From Bacillota bacterium (GTDB taxonomy: Bacteria > Bacillota > Clostridia > Ch29), in contig JAQUCT010000002.1 in NCBI GenBank assembly GCA_028686075.1, positions 67,432 through 131,431 on the forward strand: a stretch of 64,000 nt of DNA. The letters are read 5' to 3'. The notes beneath the pieces were generated by a model, which worked only from the letters and a program-made list of their open reading frames with translations, was not told the DNA's origin and ran no database searches. This document shows positions 45,408-54,984 of this stretch, in pieces (within the stretch, counting starts at the first letter, position 1; every line of letters begins with the position of its first letter). A program made the translations under genes and the position numbers.

Positions 45408-45635
45408 CTAGCTATTTACTTTTATGTATTCTACAGCATCCCCGACAGTACTGATTTTTTCTGCGTCCTCATCCGGGATCTCCAAATCGAATTCTTCTTC
45501 CAAAGCCATTATCAGCTCTACCAGGTCCAGGGAATCCGCCCCCAAATCTTCTAAAAAGCGGGCATCGCTAACTATATCCTCTTCGTCTACGCCTAACTGG
45601 TCTGCTATTATCTCCCTAACCTTATCAAGTATCAT
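45408..45635 (-). CDS. acpP: Acyl carrier protein
   Basis: A 75-residue acidic protein with the phosphopantetheine serine S35 in [21 protein letters not shown] precedes the ATG; the track start is six codons early. It carries the growing acyl chain for FabD, FabH, FabG, FabK and FabF, all encoded around it. Confidence 0.98.
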   Translation of the reverse strand: MILDKVREIIADQLGVDEEDIVSDARFLEDLGADSLDLVELIMALEEEFDLEIPDEDAEKISTVGDAVEYIKVNS

Positions 45636-45683
45636 CTTGTCACCTCCTTCCAAGGTCTTGTTATAAAATATATATTAAATATA

Positions 45684-46430
45684 TTACATAACAATTCCAC
45701 CGTCAACGCCAATTATTTGTCCGGTAATGTACGAGGCAAGGTTGCTGCAAAGGAAAGCAACAAGCCATGCAACGTCCTCCGGTGTGCCCGGTCTGCCCAG
45801 AACCACCCTCTTTGTCATCTCTTCCCTTTGATCCACGGATAGTTTCATTGTCATATCGGTCTTAATGTAGCCCGGGGCAATGGCATTTACCGTAATACTT
45901 CTGCTTCCCAGTTCCTTGGCCACCGCCTTCGTAAAGCCGATAACTCCCGCCTTTGAGGCACAATAGTTTGCCTGGCCGGCGTTGCCGTATATTCCCACCA
46001 CCGACGATATATTCACTATCCTTCCCCATCTTTGTTTAATCATAACCCGAGATGCAGCCCTGGTACAATTGAATACCCCTGTCAGGTTCGTTCGAATCAC
46101 CTTGTCCCAATCCTCATCCTTCATCCTTAATAGCAGTCCGTCCCTGGTTATGCCGGCGCAGTTTACGAGTATATCCACGGTACCAAACCGTTTTCCGGCA
46201 GCTTCTATAAGCTCTTTGGCCTTATCTGCGTCGGTAACGTCTGCGGCAATTGTTACCGCGTTTCCTCCGGACCCGGTTATTTGTGCCACCGTTTCTTCCG
46301 CCGCCTTGGAGTTGCTTGTGTAGTTCACCGCAACGCTTGCCCCAAGCCCTGCCAGCGTTACGGCAATAACCCGGCCTATGCCCCGTGAACCGCCGGTAAC
46401 CACGGCAATTTTCCCGTTTAACTTAAGCAT
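45684..46430 (-). CDS. fabG: 3-oxoacyl-ACP reductase
   Basis: A short-chain dehydrogenase with the NADP-binding TGGSRGIGR near the start, NAG-type NCAGITRD, catalytic serine in NISSVVG, and YCASK (Tyr, Lys). The C-terminus ending TGQIIGVDGGIVM is typical of FabG. Length is 248. It overlaps fabD by 13 bases, so the two are probably co-translated. Confidence 0.97.
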   Translation of the reverse strand: MLKLNGKIAVVTGGSRGIGRVIAVTLAGLGASVAVNYTSNSKAAEETVAQITGSGGNAVTIAADVTDADKAKELIEAAGKRFGTVDILVNCAGITRDGLLLRMKDEDWDKVIRTNLTGVFNCTRAASRVMIKQRWGRIVNISSVVGIYGNAGQANYCASKAGVIGFTKAVAKELGSRSITVNAIAPGYIKTDMTMKLSVDQREEMTKRVVLGRPGTPEDVAWLVAFLCSNLASYITGQIIGVDGGIVM

Positions 46431-47368
46431 TTTATCCCCTCCAGTACTTTGAGGGCCATTTCTAGCGTTTCCATGTTTTCAATGTTCATGATTGTTGCCC
46501 CCTTGTCTATCTTCTTAACAAAGCCCGACAGCGTCTTTCCCGGGCCAATTTCCACAAATGTGTCCGCACCCAGGGAAAGCATCCTTATTACGCTCTCTTC
46601 CCACAGCACCGGGCTGCTTACCTGTTTTATAAGGTTTTGCTTTATGTATTCGCTGCGGGTCTCCTCCATAGCGGTAACGTTTGCAATCACCGGGAAAGAG
46701 GTACCCCTTATATTCATTTTGTCAAGTTCTCTCCCCAGTTTGTCCTCCACCGGCCTTAAAAGGCTGCAATGGAATGGTGCACTGACCGGCAGTATTACAG
46801 CCCTTCTTGCTCCCATCTCTTTGGCTATTTCTACCGCCCCCGCCACCGCCCCCCTTTCTCCCGATATGGCGGTCTGGCAAGAGCAATTGTAGTTGGCCGG
46901 CTCCACCACCCCCAGGTGGGAAGCCCTGCGGCAGCACTCCTCTACGCTTTCCTTGTCAAGGCCAATTATTGCCGCCATGGTGCCTGTGTTTATCGGAACG
47001 GCACTTTGCATATACTTTCCCCTCTTTTGTACCAATGCTACCGCATCCTCAAAGTCCATCGAGTCTGCTGCAACCAGGGCGGAATACTCGCCTAGGCTTA
47101 AACCCGCCGCCATATCCGGCTTTATACCGTGTTTTTTAAGCTGCCTCAGTATGGCAGTGCTTATCGTCAATATGGCCGGCTGGGTAATCTCTGTCTCGGA
47201 CAGTCTTTCCTCCGGCCCCTCGAATATTATCCTTTTTAGTCCGAAACCCAGCACCCGGTCCGCACTGTCAAAGACCTCTTTCGCCTCAGGTAAGTTTTGG
47301 CAAAGGTATTTGCCCATACCTATATATTGTGCTCCCTGTCCTGGAAAAATAAATGCGACTTTGCCCAT
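46418..47368 (-). CDS. fabD: Malonyl-CoA:ACP transacylase
   Basis: FabD loads malonate onto ACP. The nucleophile is S91 in GLSLGEYSALV, the oxyanion QGAQ is near the N-terminus, and the partner histidine lies in PVSAPFHCSLL. Length is 316. It follows fabK by two bases. Confidence 0.97.
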   Translation of the reverse strand: MGKVAFIFPGQGAQYIGMGKYLCQNLPEAKEVFDSADRVLGFGLKRIIFEGPEERLSETEITQPAILTISTAILRQLKKHGIKPDMAAGLSLGEYSALVAADSMDFEDAVALVQKRGKYMQSAVPINTGTMAAIIGLDKESVEECCRRASHLGVVEPANYNCSCQTAISGERGAVAGAVEIAKEMGARRAVILPVSAPFHCSLLRPVEDKLGRELDKMNIRGTSFPVIANVTAMEETRSEYIKQNLIKQVSSPVLWEESVIRMLSLGADTFVEIGPGKTLSGFVKKIDKGATIMNIENMETLEMALKVLEGIKCLS

Positions 47369-47370
47369 AG

Positions 47371-48318
47371 CTATCTCCCCAAAACCTTTCCTGTATTTTT
47401 TAGCACATCCACTGCCTCATAAATAATTCCCTTTATTATTGCATCAACCGGTTTTATATCGTTTATAAGTCCAGCAATCTGACCGGTCATGACTGAACCG
47501 GTCTTTGTGTTTCCTTCTACCACTGCTTCCCGCAGTTTCCCGACTCCGAGCCTTTCCAGTTCCTCCGCCGGGGTACCCGCCCTTTCCAGCTTTTCAAAAT
47601 CCCGGGTAAGTTTATTCTTTAGACACCTGACCGGGTGGCCGGTACTCCTGCCGGATATAACCGCATCCCTGTCCCCGGCCTTTAAAAGCGCGTCCTTGTA
47701 GCTTTGGTGGACAGTGCATTCCTTGGAGCAGACAAACCGGGTACCCATCTGAACACCCTCAGCGCCCAGCGCAAGGCCCGCCACCAGTCCTCGTCCGTCG
47801 GCTATGCCGCCGGCAGCTATTACAGGAATGTCCACCGCGTCCGCAATCTGCGGTATAAGACACATGGTTGTGACCTCTCCCACATGCCCCCCCGCCTCGG
47901 TACCCTCGGCTATAAGGGCATCGGCACCCATTGACTGCATGCGTCTTGCAAGGGCTACGCTTGGAACAACCGGGATAACCTTGGCCCCCGAATCCTTCAA
48001 TTCGTCAATGTATTTACCGGGGTTTCCGGCACCGGTGGTTACCACCTTTACCCCGTGCCTTATTATTACCTCCATCACCTGATCCACAAAGGGAGACAGC
48101 AGCATTACGTTTACTCCGAAGGGTCTGCCGGTAAGTTCCATAACCTTTACTATTTCCTTTTCTACAACTTCCCCGGGGGCGTTGCCTGCACCTATTATCC
48201 CAAGCCCTCCCGCCCTGGATACTGCCGCCGCCAATTCGGCGGTGGCCACCCAGGCCATACCACCCTGGAGAATAGGATACTTAATACCCAATATTTCACA
48301 TACCCTAGTATGCATCAT
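47371..48318 (-). CDS. fabK: Enoyl-ACP reductase II (FMN-dependent)
   Basis: FabK is the flavin-type enoyl-ACP reductase that replaces FabI in many Bacillota. The TIM-barrel start (ILGIKYPILQGGMAWVATAELAAAVSRAGGLGIIG), the EGTEAGGHVG motif and GGIADGRGL are present. No fabI is in the operon. The start was trimmed to an ATG eight bases after GGAG. Nitronate monooxygenase has the same fold, but the context makes FabK secure. Confidence 0.95.
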   Translation of the reverse strand: MMHTRVCEILGIKYPILQGGMAWVATAELAAAVSRAGGLGIIGAGNAPGEVVEKEIVKVMELTGRPFGVNVMLLSPFVDQVMEVIIRHGVKVVTTGAGNPGKYIDELKDSGAKVIPVVPSVALARRMQSMGADALIAEGTEAGGHVGEVTTMCLIPQIADAVDIPVIAAGGIADGRGLVAGLALGAEGVQMGTRFVCSKECTVHQSYKDALLKAGDRDAVISGRSTGHPVRCLKNKLTRDFEKLERAGTPAEELERLGVGKLREAVVEGNTKTGSVMTGQIAGLINDIKPVDAIIKGIIYEAVDVLKNTGKVLGR

Positions 48319-48346
48319 TTCCACCACTCCCATTCCAATATTAACG

Positions 48347-49345
48347 CTACCTGCTCCAGTTTATTACACAGGACCCCCAGGTCAGCCCTGCTCCAAAGCC
48401 CACCAGCACCACATTGTCACCTTTTTTAATTAGTCCCTGCTCAAGTGCCTCGTCCAGTGCCACCGGTATGGAGGCTGAAGACATGTTGCCGTATCTAGTA
48501 AGATTCATGAATATTCTTTCGTTGCCTATTTTCAGCCTTTTGGCGGCGGATTCCACTATCCTTTTGTTTGCCTGGTGGGGCACTATAAAGTCTATATCCT
48601 CCAACGTTAGCCCTGCCTTTTCCACAACCTTAAGCGTAGCCGCCGGCATTACACCCACCGCGAATTTATAAACCTCACCGCCGTCCATATGTATGAAGTG
48701 TTTGCCGCCTTTTACCGTCTCGATGCTCGCCGGCATCCTGGAGCCCCCGGCGGGCAGCGTTAGAAATTTACCCTTCCAGCCTTCGGCACCCAATAGGGAT
48801 GCCAGAATCCCCTCGCCGCATTCTACCTCCCGAAGTATGGCGGCTCCGGCACCGTCGCCGAACAGAACGCAGGTATTCCTGTCCTCCCAGTTACATATCT
48901 TCGTAAGAGTCTCTGACCCTATCACCAGTACGGTCTTGGCGTCTCCGGTGGATATAAATTTTTCCCCTATAGAAAGGCCGTATATAAAGCCGGTGCATGC
49001 AGCCTGTACGTCAAAGGCGAAAGCTTTCTCCGCATCTAGATTGGACTGTACTATACAGGCAGTGGACGGAAAAGCCATGTCCGGCGTTGCCGTTGCCACA
49101 ATTATTGCATCAATCTCACCGGCAGTAACCCCGGCGTTCTTCATTGCCTTCAAGGCGGCTGCGGTGGCCAGGTCGGAAGTCGCGGTATCCGCATCGCTTA
49201 TTCTGCGCTCCGAGATGCCGGTTCGGGTTCTTATCCACTCGTCGCTTGTATCCACAATTCTTTCCAGGTCATAGTTTGTTAGTACTCTTTCGGGCAGGTA
49301 TCTGCCCGTTCCTATTATGCCAACGGACTTGACAGTTCTACTCAT
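48347..49345 (-). CDS. fabH: 3-oxoacyl-ACP synthase III
   Basis: FabH starts fatty-acid synthesis from acyl-CoA. C117 (QAACTGF), His in VPHQANKRI and the Asn of the GNMSSASIP region form the active site. Length is 332. Its ATG overlaps the plsX stop (TAATG). Confidence 0.97.
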   Translation of the reverse strand: MSRTVKSVGIIGTGRYLPERVLTNYDLERIVDTSDEWIRTRTGISERRISDADTATSDLATAAALKAMKNAGVTAGEIDAIIVATATPDMAFPSTACIVQSNLDAEKAFAFDVQAACTGFIYGLSIGEKFISTGDAKTVLVIGSETLTKICNWEDRNTCVLFGDGAGAAILREVECGEGILASLLGAEGWKGKFLTLPAGGSRMPASIETVKGGKHFIHMDGGEVYKFAVGVMPAATLKVVEKAGLTLEDIDFIVPHQANKRIVESAAKRLKIGNERIFMNLTRYGNMSSASIPVALDEALEQGLIKKGDNVVLVGFGAGLTWGSCVINWSR

Positions 49346-50337
49346 TATTTTCCTCCGACTTTTATGTGTTCGGTTATACTCTGCTCCACTTTATTGTCAA
49401 TAAACCTTACTGCTTGCATTATGGCATTCTCTATCGCCAAAGCATCAGAACTGCCGTGAGCCTTAATGCAGCCCCCCGCTATCCCTAGAAGCGGTGCTCC
49501 CCCGTACTGATTATAGTCCAGCCTGCCTCTAAACCTTCGTAAACCGGGCCTTAACACAGAGGCCGCAAGCTTTGAGGCGGTGTTTTGAGTGAATTCCTTC
49601 TTAAGCTGTGCAAACAACGACATCGCCAAGCCTTCGGTAAGCTTAAGTATCACGTTACCCACAAAACCGTCGCAAACAAGCACGTCGGCCGCTCCCTCCG
49701 GTATACCCCTGGCCTCTATATTACCTATAAACTTTAGCCCGGATTCTTCAAGCAGTCGGTAAGTCTCCTTGGTAAGGACGTTCCCTTTACCCTCTTCAGT
49801 ACCAATGTTTATGAGGGCAACTCTGGGGTTTTCAATACCCATAACGCCCTTCATATAGGCGGAGCCCATCATACCGAACTGCAAAAGATTACTAGGCTTG
49901 CACTCGGCGTTGGCTCCCGCGTCTATAAGCATTGCCCCTCCTTTTTCGGTAGGCAATATCGGAGCCAGGGCCGGTCGGTCTATGCCTTTAATCCTGCCAA
50001 TCTTGAGCAGTGCACCCGCCAGCAGTGCTCCCGTGTTGCCCGCCGAAATAAAAGCGTCGGCCTGCCCACCTTTTACCTTTTGCATACCCACCACCATCGA
50101 TGAATCCTTTTTCTTTTTGATTGCCTCAACCGGAGGCTCGTCACCGCCTATAACTTCGGTGGCGTTTTGTATGGTTATTCTCGAAGTATCATACCCCCCA
50201 AGGATATCCCTTATGCTTTCCTTTTTACCAACAACTATTAGTTCCAGCTTTTTTTCCCTTTGTAGGGCTCCCATACAACCCTTTACAACCTCAAGCGGCG
50301 CATTGTCACCACCCATCGCATCAACAGCAATCCTCAA
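49345..50337 (-). CDS. plsX: Phosphate acyltransferase PlsX
   Basis: PlsX converts acyl-ACP to acyl-phosphate for phospholipid synthesis. It begins (L/M)[19 protein letters not shown]. The annotated ATG is eight codons upstream, but there GGGAGGAG lies inside the reading frame and is well placed for the TTG used here, which gives the universal PlsX N-terminus. That start yields 330 residues. It follows fapR. Confidence 0.95.
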   Translation of the reverse strand: MRIAVDAMGGDNAPLEVVKGCMGALQREKKLELIVVGKKESIRDILGGYDTSRITIQNATEVIGGDEPPVEAIKKKKDSSMVVGMQKVKGGQADAFISAGNTGALLAGALLKIGRIKGIDRPALAPILPTEKGGAMLIDAGANAECKPSNLLQFGMMGSAYMKGVMGIENPRVALINIGTEEGKGNVLTKETYRLLEESGLKFIGNIEARGIPEGAADVLVCDGFVGNVILKLTEGLAMSLFAQLKKEFTQNTASKLAASVLRPGLRRFRGRLDYNQYGGAPLLGIAGGCIKAHGSSDALAIENAIMQAVRFIDNKVEQSITEHIKVGGK

Positions 50338-50353
50338 GTTTTCATCTCCTCCC

Positions 50354-50917
50354 TCACTCATCTAGAGCTACTAGGATAAACTTACCCCTGAATACTTCCT
50401 GCATCTTCAGTTTTATCCTTACCCATACAAAGAATTTGTTTCCCCTTCGCTTAATAATCTCTGCCTGGGCAACCAGTTTTTGTCCCGATCTGACAGGCTT
50501 CTTGTATTTTATGTTGGCTACACCTATGAGGGCAACGTCGGCGTCTATCGCCGCTATGGCCAGGGACTCCGCCTGGGCGTATATAAACTGACCCCTGACT
50601 ATGTTGGTTTTTTCAAAGGCCATTGAATCATTGGTTTCCAGTATCGAGATTCCCTTCTTCCCCAGGTCAATGTCCAACAGTTCTCCGACAATCTCTTTGC
50701 CGGAGATAGTTCTTACTTTCGAGTATATACCCTCCGCCACACTTTTTATTCTTTCCCGGAGTTCTGGTATTCCCAGTTCCAGCCTGTCAAGCCTTATAGT
50801 CTGCACGCTCACCCCGAAGTGTTCGCACAGTTCCTCATCGGTCAAAAAAGGGTCCTTTACAATCTTCTCGGAAAGGCTTTTTTGTCTCTCCTTCTTTTCC
50901 TTACCCTTTCCCGCCAT
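50354..50917 (-). CDS. fapR: Fatty-acid and phospholipid biosynthesis regulator FapR
   Basis: FapR represses fab/pls genes and is released by malonyl-CoA. The N-terminal HTH ([34 protein letters not shown]) joins a linker helix and a hot-dog effector domain (about 65-187). Length is 187. A matching operator overlaps its own promoter, so the operon is probably autoregulated. Confidence 0.96.
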   Translation of the reverse strand: MAGKGKEKKERQKSLSEKIVKDPFLTDEELCEHFGVSVQTIRLDRLELGIPELRERIKSVAEGIYSKVRTISGKEIVGELLDIDLGKKGISILETNDSMAFEKTNIVRGQFIYAQAESLAIAAIDADVALIGVANIKYKKPVRSGQKLVAQAEIIKRRGNKFFVWVRIKLKMQEVFRGKFILVALDE

Positions 50918-50991
50918 AAAACCACCTCTCTAACACCGGTCAACTGGCATACCGCCGGTTACCACCGGAAGTTTTGCATTATGACTTGGAT

Positions 50992-51008
50992 TTAGTACCT
51001 GATACTAA
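50992..51008 (-). promoter_or_regulatory. FapR operator
   Basis: TTAGTACCTGATACTAA is a near-perfect 17-base inverted repeat equal to the known FapR site pattern TTAGTACCTrrTACTAA. It lies just downstream of the -10 and over the likely start site, well placed to block transcription. Confidence 0.9.
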
Positions 51009-51013
51009 CATTA

Positions 51014-51042
51014 AGTATATATTATACCCCTCCACAAATCAA
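51014..51042 (-). promoter_or_regulatory. Sigma-A promoter of the fapR-plsX-fab operon
   Basis: The minus strand shows TTGATT, 17 bases, TATACT, followed within a few bases by the FapR operator. A second TATAAT inside the spacer has no suitably spaced -35. Confidence 0.75.
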
Positions 51043-51078
51043 CAAAAAAATAAACCCCCGTCTCAAAACTGACAGGGG
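51043..51078 (-). terminator. Intrinsic terminator after the sigma-54 regulator gene
   Basis: CCCC(T)GTC / GACGGGG with an eight-base loop is followed on the minus strand by GTTTATTTTTTTG. It separates the regulator from the fapR promoter, whose -35 begins in the base after the T-tract. Confidence 0.75.
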
Positions 51079-51090
51079 CAGTCTGGTCTA

Positions 51091-53157
51091 TCAACTAACT
51101 TCAAGATATTTTTCTATTATTCCTATGCATTCCTCACCATCCAGGGACAGCCTCGTTCCCTTAGGTCCCTTTTTAGTAACCACAAGTCCGTACCGGGACA
51201 ATATACCAAGCCGGTTCCTTATCATCTGCTCGGTCATTTCCGCTTCTTTACACATCTGTGCTAGCCCCTTGCGGGACATATGGGTCCTGCCCTCATCCTT
51301 AGCCCTTTTTAATGCGGAAAGTATAACAAGGACCTCCTCCAGGGGCATTTCTCCCTCTATGTCCTTCAGCATCTTTTCCTTTTGCAGCGGCCCGTCTCCC
51401 GGGCCAAAGGGCAGGTCCTTCAGCCTGACCGGCCCGTCTCCTACTATATGGTACAGGTACTCAATAACGTTTTCCAGCTCCCTTATATTGCCGGGCCAGT
51501 CGTATTCCATGAATTTCTCCATCGTTTCTTCGCTTATTATCATTTCCTTTCCATTGGGGAACTTTTCCAAAATTTTATCAATAAGTAGCGGAATATCCTC
51601 TTTGCGCTCACTCAAGGGGGGAATCCTTATGGGCAGTACCTTAAGCCGGTAAAACAAATCCTCCCTAAATTTTCCTTTTTCTACAAGCTCGTCGAGGTTT
51701 TTGTTGGTAGCGGCAATAATCCTTACGTCTATGGGAATAATCTTTGTGCCACCTATACGAAGCACTTCTTTTTCCTGGAGTACCCTTAAAAGCCGAGCCT
51801 GTATCCTCAAGGAGGCGTCCCCAATTTCATCCAGGAATATGGTCCCTTTATGGGACTGCTCGAAAAGCCCGGTATGCCCTCCCTTTCTTGCTCCGGTAAA
51901 GGCACCCTCTTCGTAGCCGAACAGTTCACTCTCCAGTAGGTTTTCGGGTAGTGCCGCAAAGTTTACCGCCACAAAGGGCCCGTGCTGCTTGTTGGAAGCA
52001 TTGTGTATGGCATGAGCGAACAACTCCTTGCCTATACCGCTTTCCCCTATAAGGAGAAGGGTTGAATTGCTCCCTGCGAGTTTCTCTGCGATCTCCTTCG
52101 TCTTGGTTATCTGACGGCTTTTCCCTACAATATTGGAAAAATTGTATTTGGCAGTGTGTCCCCTTTTCATAAGGTTGGTCCTTACTATGTTCTCCATCTC
52201 AATTATTTCCGACAGGTCCTTGAAGGTTATAATAACCCCACTATTGACATCATCTTCTATAATGGGCATCATTGTAAGCAGTATTTTTTTGCCCATTATT
52301 TCGTGGACCTTACGGTACAAACCGAAATTTTTGCCCAGCAGGGACTTTGCGTCAAAGTCCAGTATATCGTCCAGGTTAATGTTGCCGTTGCCTTCCTTTT
52401 CAACTGGATTGAATAGTTTGTTAGCATTCTCGTTGCTGAACATTATTTTGCCGCTACTGTCAATGCCTACTATACCGTCGTTTATTACGTTTAGTATGGT
52501 GTTTAGCTGTTTCGTTATATTGTCGTTGATCTCCAGTGCCTTTACAACCTTTTTGGCGGAGTAGACAAAGTCCTGCAGAAATCTGGCGGACAACAGATTT
52601 GTCCTTTCATCCATTATATTAAGCCTCATCATTATCTCCGTGATAGTTGTAAGGTCTATTTTGCTGTAGCCAAGGTCAATAACCTCCCGGATATAATCGG
52701 GTATCATGTTGGTCTCTCCGGTCGTTATCGCATAATCGGCATGCTGCGAGTACCTCTGTCCGGGATAATAGGGATACATCCTTATGTGGTTTATGCCCAG
52801 CCCCTCCAACAGGGAGATAGAGTTTTCCGCCAGATACTTGTTGACGTCTACAAACAACACGTCCTCCCCCTGGGGTATACGCAGCACGTCCTCCAGTTTT
52901 GAATGATTTAGGGACCTTCTGGCCACCAGCACCTCCGCCCCGGGAGCAATATATTTAAGAGCCGTCTCCTTAAGATATTCATGGCTTATAAGCACCAGCG
53001 TATCGTTTATCTTTTCGTTTATTCCTTCCAGAATGGAATAACCGCTGATGAGTATTTCAGGCCCCAACAGATTAGTCAGTTGGTTAATTACGTTCTCTTT
53101 ATGTTTCTCCGACCGGGTAATTATGGACAAACCTTTAGCTATTATATTAGACATCAT
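51091..53157 (-). CDS. Sigma-54-dependent transcriptional activator with PAS domain and winged-helix C-terminus
   Basis: The protein has about 688 residues. An N-terminal domain of about 200 residues ([20 protein letters not shown]...) is unfamiliar to me. Next come a PAS domain ([25 protein letters not shown], about 240-340) and an AAA+ sigma-54 module with [21 protein letters not shown] in [21 protein letters not shown] and RIIAATNK. The C-terminus is a winged helix ([40 protein letters not shown]) instead of the usual Fis-type HTH. It is divergent from the aminomutase/TRAP operon, which has a sigma-54 promoter, so it is the likely activator. Tandem ATG codons with GGGGGTG define the start. 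Confidence 0.92.
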   Translation of the reverse strand: MMSNIIAKGLSIITRSEKHKENVINQLTNLLGPEILISGYSILEGINEKINDTLVLISHEYLKETALKYIAPGAEVLVARRSLNHSKLEDVLRIPQGEDVLFVDVNKYLAENSISLLEGLGINHIRMYPYYPGQRYSQHADYAITTGETNMIPDYIREVIDLGYSKIDLTTITEIMMRLNIMDERTNLLSARFLQDFVYSAKKVVKALEINDNITKQLNTILNVINDGIVGIDSSGKIMFSNENANKLFNPVEKEGNGNINLDDILDFDAKSLLGKNFGLYRKVHEIMGKKILLTMMPIIEDDVNSGVIITFKDLSEIIEMENIVRTNLMKRGHTAKYNFSNIVGKSRQITKTKEIAEKLAGSNSTLLLIGESGIGKELFAHAIHNASNKQHGPFVAVNFAALPENLLESELFGYEEGAFTGARKGGHTGLFEQSHKGTIFLDEIGDASLRIQARLLRVLQEKEVLRIGGTKIIPIDVRIIAATNKNLDELVEKGKFREDLFYRLKVLPIRIPPLSERKEDIPLLIDKILEKFPNGKEMIISEETMEKFMEYDWPGNIRELENVIEYLYHIVGDGPVRLKDLPFGPGDGPLQKEKMLKDIEGEMPLEEVLVILSALKRAKDEGRTHMSRKGLAQMCKEAEMTEQMIRNRLGILSRYGLVVTKKGPKGTRLSLDGEECIGIIEKYLEVS

Positions 53158-53231
53158 CACACCCCCTGATATTACATCTGGTTTTATACATTGTACCATA
53201 AATATTGTGGTTTAAAATGGTTTTTAGTAAA

Positions 53232-53371
53232 GAACCTAAAACCGCCTTATAACCACTATGCTTGCTTTAAGTATGCTGTCCCGCAGTCAACAAAAACCCT
53301 TTATGGTTTTACGGGCATTCCCCAATCCCTTTTTTCTCCCAGGGCATACACGTCAACCGCAGTTTAGGTTC
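53232..53371. promoter_or_regulatory. Candidate activator-binding sites (inverted GAACCTAAA / TTTAGGTTC pair)
   Basis: The 455-base divergent intergenic region contains GAACCTAAA at 53232-53240 and its exact reverse complement TTTAGGTTC at 53363-53371, 122 bases apart. They are about 115-255 bases upstream of the -24 box, the usual range for sigma-54 enhancer sites. Binding by the adjacent regulator is inference. Otherwise the region is AT-rich without ORFs. Confidence 0.4.
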
Positions 53372-53486
53372 TAATTGGCTACTGTTACAAACCCATTTCC
53401 AACCTATATACCCCAAGGGCTTTTCCTTTTCCACCATTTTGCATTAGTTTTGGTGTATGTTCGCCCTGTAATATCCCGAAACGGCT

Positions 53487-53502
53487 TGGCACGAATATTG
53501 CT
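53487..53502 (+). promoter_or_regulatory. Sigma-54 (-24/-12) promoter of the aminomutase-TRAP operon
   Basis: TGGCACGAATATTGCT matches the sigma-54 consensus TGGCAC-N5-TTGC exactly. It lies 111 bases upstream of the aminomutase ATG and faces it. With the GAFTGA regulator on the opposite strand, this is strong evidence for sigma-54 control. Confidence 0.92.
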
Positions 53503-53612
53503 TTGTTTAGTCTTGTAGCTGATCAGCAAAACCTAATAGGGGGTGGACTTAAAATATAAACGTACGTATCTGTATGCAAAAGTTTAGAATTTTTTCATTG
53601 GGAGGTCAAAGA

Positions 53613-54875
53613 ATGAGTGCATCAAATAAGAGTTCCAGACAAATTTCCCTTGAGAGGGCGGGTGTTTTAAAAAGCCGTATAGATCCCTATCTTGATGCTA
53701 AAATGAAGATTCCAACCGGTTTGGAACAAAAAGAGGCCGTTAAAGCCAGGCAGGCAAAGATAAAAGAGGCCCTGGGTGCCTCCGACGCCGACTGGAACGA
53801 CTGGCAATGGCAGATAGATAACAGGATAACCGATTCGGAAACCCTCGCAAAATTTATTACACTAACGCCAAAACAAAAGAAGGATATTGACGCGGTGGCG
53901 TCGAAATTTAGATGGGCTATTTCTCCCTATTTTCTGTCTCTCATTGAGCCGGAAGGGGACCATTACAAGAACGCTATATACCTGCAGTCCATTCCCACAG
54001 GTCTTGAGCTGAAGGAGGGTATCGGAAGCCCCGACCCGATGGCGGAAGAGTTTACCAACCCCGCCCCCTGTATTACACGCCGGTATCCCGACAGATTGAT
54101 AATTAACGTTACCAACCAGTGCGGAATGTACTGCCGTCACTGTCAGAGAAGAAGAAATATAGGGGAATTGGACAAACCACAGCCTAAAGAAAATATGCAG
54201 CAGGCCGTTGACTACATCAGAAACACCCCGGAAATAAGGGATGTACTGGTAACCGGCGGCGACCCCTTCACATTGTCCAATGAGATGCTTGACTGGCTCC
54301 TCGGAGAGCTTGACAGTATCCCACATCTTGAGTTCAAACGTATAGGCACACGAATGCCGGTTACACTACCCCAGAGAGTAACTCCGGAGCTGTGTGAAAT
54401 GCTTAAGAAACATCATCCTTTGTTTATCAACCTACAATTTAACAACCCGATGGAAGTTTCGGAAGACTCCAAAAAAGCCTGCGAAATGCTGGCCAATGCA
54501 GGAATACCCTTGGGGAACCAGGCAGTACTGCTTAGGGGAGTGAATGATCACCCCTTTGTAATGAAGAAACTCTGCCAGGAACTCCTAAGGATAAGGGTAC
54601 GGCCCTATTATATATTCCATGCCAAGGGCGTTGTGGGAACCCTCCATTTCCGTACCAGCGTGGATATAGGCATTGAGATTATGGAACACCTAAGGGGCTA
54701 CACATCAGGTCTTGCAATTCCGACATTCATAATAAACGCACCCGAGGGAAGGGGTAAAACACCCATGCTACCCGAGTACGTAATTTCCCACGGTAGGGAC
54801 ACCATCACCATAAGGACCTGGGAAGGACAGATAATCGAATATCCCAACAAGGACGCCGATATCCAATACGAATAA
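53613..54875 (+). CDS. eam: Glutamate 2,3-aminomutase (radical SAM/PLP), lysine 2,3-aminomutase family
   Basis: The enzyme interconverts alpha- and beta-amino acids with a 4Fe-4S cluster, SAM and PLP. The cluster motif is CGMYCRHC (C170, C174, C177) and the PLP lysine is K382 in NAPEGRGKTP. Lysine 2,3-aminomutase holds its substrate with two aspartates (Asp293 and Asp330 in C. subterminale). The aligned positions here are K338 (FHAKGVV) and N375 (FIINAPEG), 37 residues apart as in the lysine enzyme, and these are the residues reported for glutamate 2,3-aminomutase. The product would be beta-glutamate. The start was trimmed 13 codons to an ATG after GGGAGG. It leads the sigma-54 operon. Confidence 0.88.
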   Translation: MSASNKSSRQISLERAGVLKSRIDPYLDAKMKIPTGLEQKEAVKARQAKIKEALGASDADWNDWQWQIDNRITDSETLAKFITLTPKQKKDIDAVASKFRWAISPYFLSLIEPEGDHYKNAIYLQSIPTGLELKEGIGSPDPMAEEFTNPAPCITRRYPDRLIINVTNQCGMYCRHCQRRRNIGELDKPQPKENMQQAVDYIRNTPEIRDVLVTGGDPFTLSNEMLDWLLGELDSIPHLEFKRIGTRMPVTLPQRVTPELCEMLKKHHPLFINLQFNNPMEVSEDSKKACEMLANAGIPLGNQAVLLRGVNDHPFVMKKLCQELLRIRVRPYYIFHAKGVVGTLHFRTSVDIGIEIMEHLRGYTSGLAIPTFIINAPEGRGKTPMLPEYVISHGRDTITIRTWEGQIIEYPNKDADIQYE

Positions 54876-54930
54876 AACCGCGGCTGCCAAATCTCAAATA
54901 TATGCTCAGCGATATGTATTAAAACCTAAT

Positions 54931-54961
54931 TATTTTTGGTGAGAGTCCATTGCCAAAAATA
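54931..54961 (+). repeat. Inverted repeat upstream of the TRAP binding-protein gene
   Basis: TATTTTTGG and CCAAAAATA form a perfect nine-pair AT-rich stem with a 13-base loop in the 109-base gap between the aminomutase and the binding-protein gene. No strong U-tract follows, so a processing or stabilising hairpin is more likely than a terminator. Confidence 0.5.
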
Positions 54962-54984
54962 TTAAATTAAAGGGGGGTATATCC

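Noticed and set aside
53574-54875. Calling the radical SAM aminomutase lysine 2,3-aminomutase
   Set aside because: The two lysine-side-chain aspartates are replaced by Lys and Asn, and no beta-lysine acetyltransferase gene is nearby.
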